Part shown: one piece after another, positions 5,306 to 5,807 of the stretch
Position numbering within the stretch: position 1 is the stretch's first letter
Layout of the letters: each line of letters begins with the position of its first letter
From: Verrucomicrobiota bacterium
Lineage (GTDB): Bacteria; Verrucomicrobiota; Verrucomicrobiia; Chthoniobacterales; UBA10450
Assembly: GCA_003219395.1 (NCBI GenBank)
Contig: QHOR01000016.1
Location: 1 to 5,807 of the forward strand
Direction of reading: 5' to 3'
Length of the DNA stretch: 5,807 nt
Made by a program: the position numbers and the translations under genes
The notes under the pieces: model-generated
Seen by the model: only the letters and a program-made list of their open reading frames with translations
What the model was told of the DNA's origin: nothing
Database searches by the model: none

Positions 5306-5807
5306 CTAATTCGGCTGCATGATTTCGCGCACAAACACATTAAGCTGTCCGTCTGCCTGTTTGCGGACTTCGGTGATCTCGTAGGGCCGCTGTTCATCGC
5401 GACTTACTTCCGCGCCCTGTCGCGGCGGCACGTAGCCGGCCGGAAACTCGACGATGATACGCGTAGAAGAACCGCCGCCGAAGTGCAGCATTTTCTCTGT
5501 TAACTTTGTGCGCGGACGAAGTACTGCCTTGTTAGCATCGGAAAAATTCACCACGAACTGTCCCTTTAGATACACGCGTTCGCCTGCGAGCCCATGCTCA
5601 GCAACATCACGCAGATCGCTTGTAGCTATGAGCCGGCCAAGTGGCATTTTGCCCGGAGGGAATGTTTTCCAACTGCCACCGCCCGCGTTTGAAGCTAACG
5701 TTCCGCTGGCAGCATCAGCAGGAACAGGCTGCGCTGGTAAAACCGGCACAGCTGTCGCTGTCGGAGCAGACGGCGCCTGGGCGAGTGCTGGAGCTTGAGC
5801 CTTCGCG
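5306..5807 (-). CDS. Probably exported protein of unknown function (5' end outside window)
   Basis: The minus-strand frame is open from the right edge of the window to the TAG at 5306. A GTG at 5749 could serve as a start, but the frame continues upstream of it with AKAQAPALAQAPSAPTATA, so the true start lies outside. About 166 residues are visible. The Ala/Pro/Gln-rich beginning, up to about PADAASG, looks like a linker following a signal peptide or anchor. It leads to a compact domain with GKMPLGRLIAT, GERVYLKGQFVVNF, RIIVEFPAGYVPP, RPYEITEVRK and QLNVFVREI. The strand-rich pattern (VYLKGQF, RIIVEF, YEITEV, LNVFVREI) would suit a small beta barrel of OB-fold kind, but this is only a guess. 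It converges with the anchored protein at 4538-5209. No family is recognised. Confidence 0.75.
   Translation of the reverse strand, partial: AKAQAPALAQAPSAPTATAVPVLPAQPVPADAASGTLASNAGGGSWKTFPPGKMPLGRLIATSDLRDVAEHGLAGERVYLKGQFVVNFSDANKAVLRPRTKLTEKMLHFGGGSSTRIIVEFPAGYVPPRQGAEVSRDEQRPYEITEVRKQADGQLNVFVREIMQPN

Noticed and set aside
5454..5798. Plus-strand frame of 114 codons at the right end
   Set aside because: It is antisense to the exported-protein frame; its Ala/Gly-rich composition mirrors the Ala/Pro linker on the other strand.

Overview
The window looks like chromosomal DNA of a free-living, probably soil-type bacterium with moderate GC content. The membrane-anchored protein at 4538-5209, the HIT-family gene and a GC-rich intergenic hairpin at 575-593 remind me of soil Verrucomicrobiota, with Acidobacteriota as the alternative. 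This is recollection of protein style rather than a search result, so the assignment is tentative. No rRNA, tRNA, CRISPR array, transposase, integrase or phage gene is visible.

Left part (1-2997, all minus strand): an operon-like set read from right to left. A YtrA-type GntR repressor (2488-2868) is followed after 5 bases by an ABC ATPase (1586-2482). The ATPase overlaps an ABC-2-type permease (645-1589) by 4 bases, and 123 bases further on comes a DUF4386 membrane protein (1-521, cut by the window edge). Upstream of the regulator, a 22-bp near-perfect inverted repeat (2939-2960) lies on an extended -10 promoter element, with two T7 tracts (A7 on the coding strand) just upstream. The simplest reading is an autorepressed transporter operon of the Bacillus YtrA/YtrB type, relieved by an envelope or antibiotic stress signal that is not known here.

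Middle part (2998-4457): this stretch appears damaged. A secreted NIPSNAP-family gene (3269-3708, minus) is split by one missing base in a T run. A HIT-family nucleotide hydrolase/transferase gene (3943-4457, plus) is split by an apparent 7-base loss that also removes the first histidine of the catalytic HIT triad. Between the NIPSNAP stop and the GntR promoter there is no intact gene, only a possible remnant of a hydrophobic C-terminus (3135-3234).

Right part (4458-5807): an intact single-pass membrane-anchored protein of unknown function (4538-5209, plus) converges on the 3' part of a probably exported protein of unknown function with an Ala/Pro/Gln-rich linker (5306-5807, minus), which continues beyond the window.

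I see no clearly new multi-gene system. The best leads are the self-regulated YtrA/ABC/DUF4386 locus with its readable operator, and the two frame-broken conserved genes lying within about 1 kb of each other.
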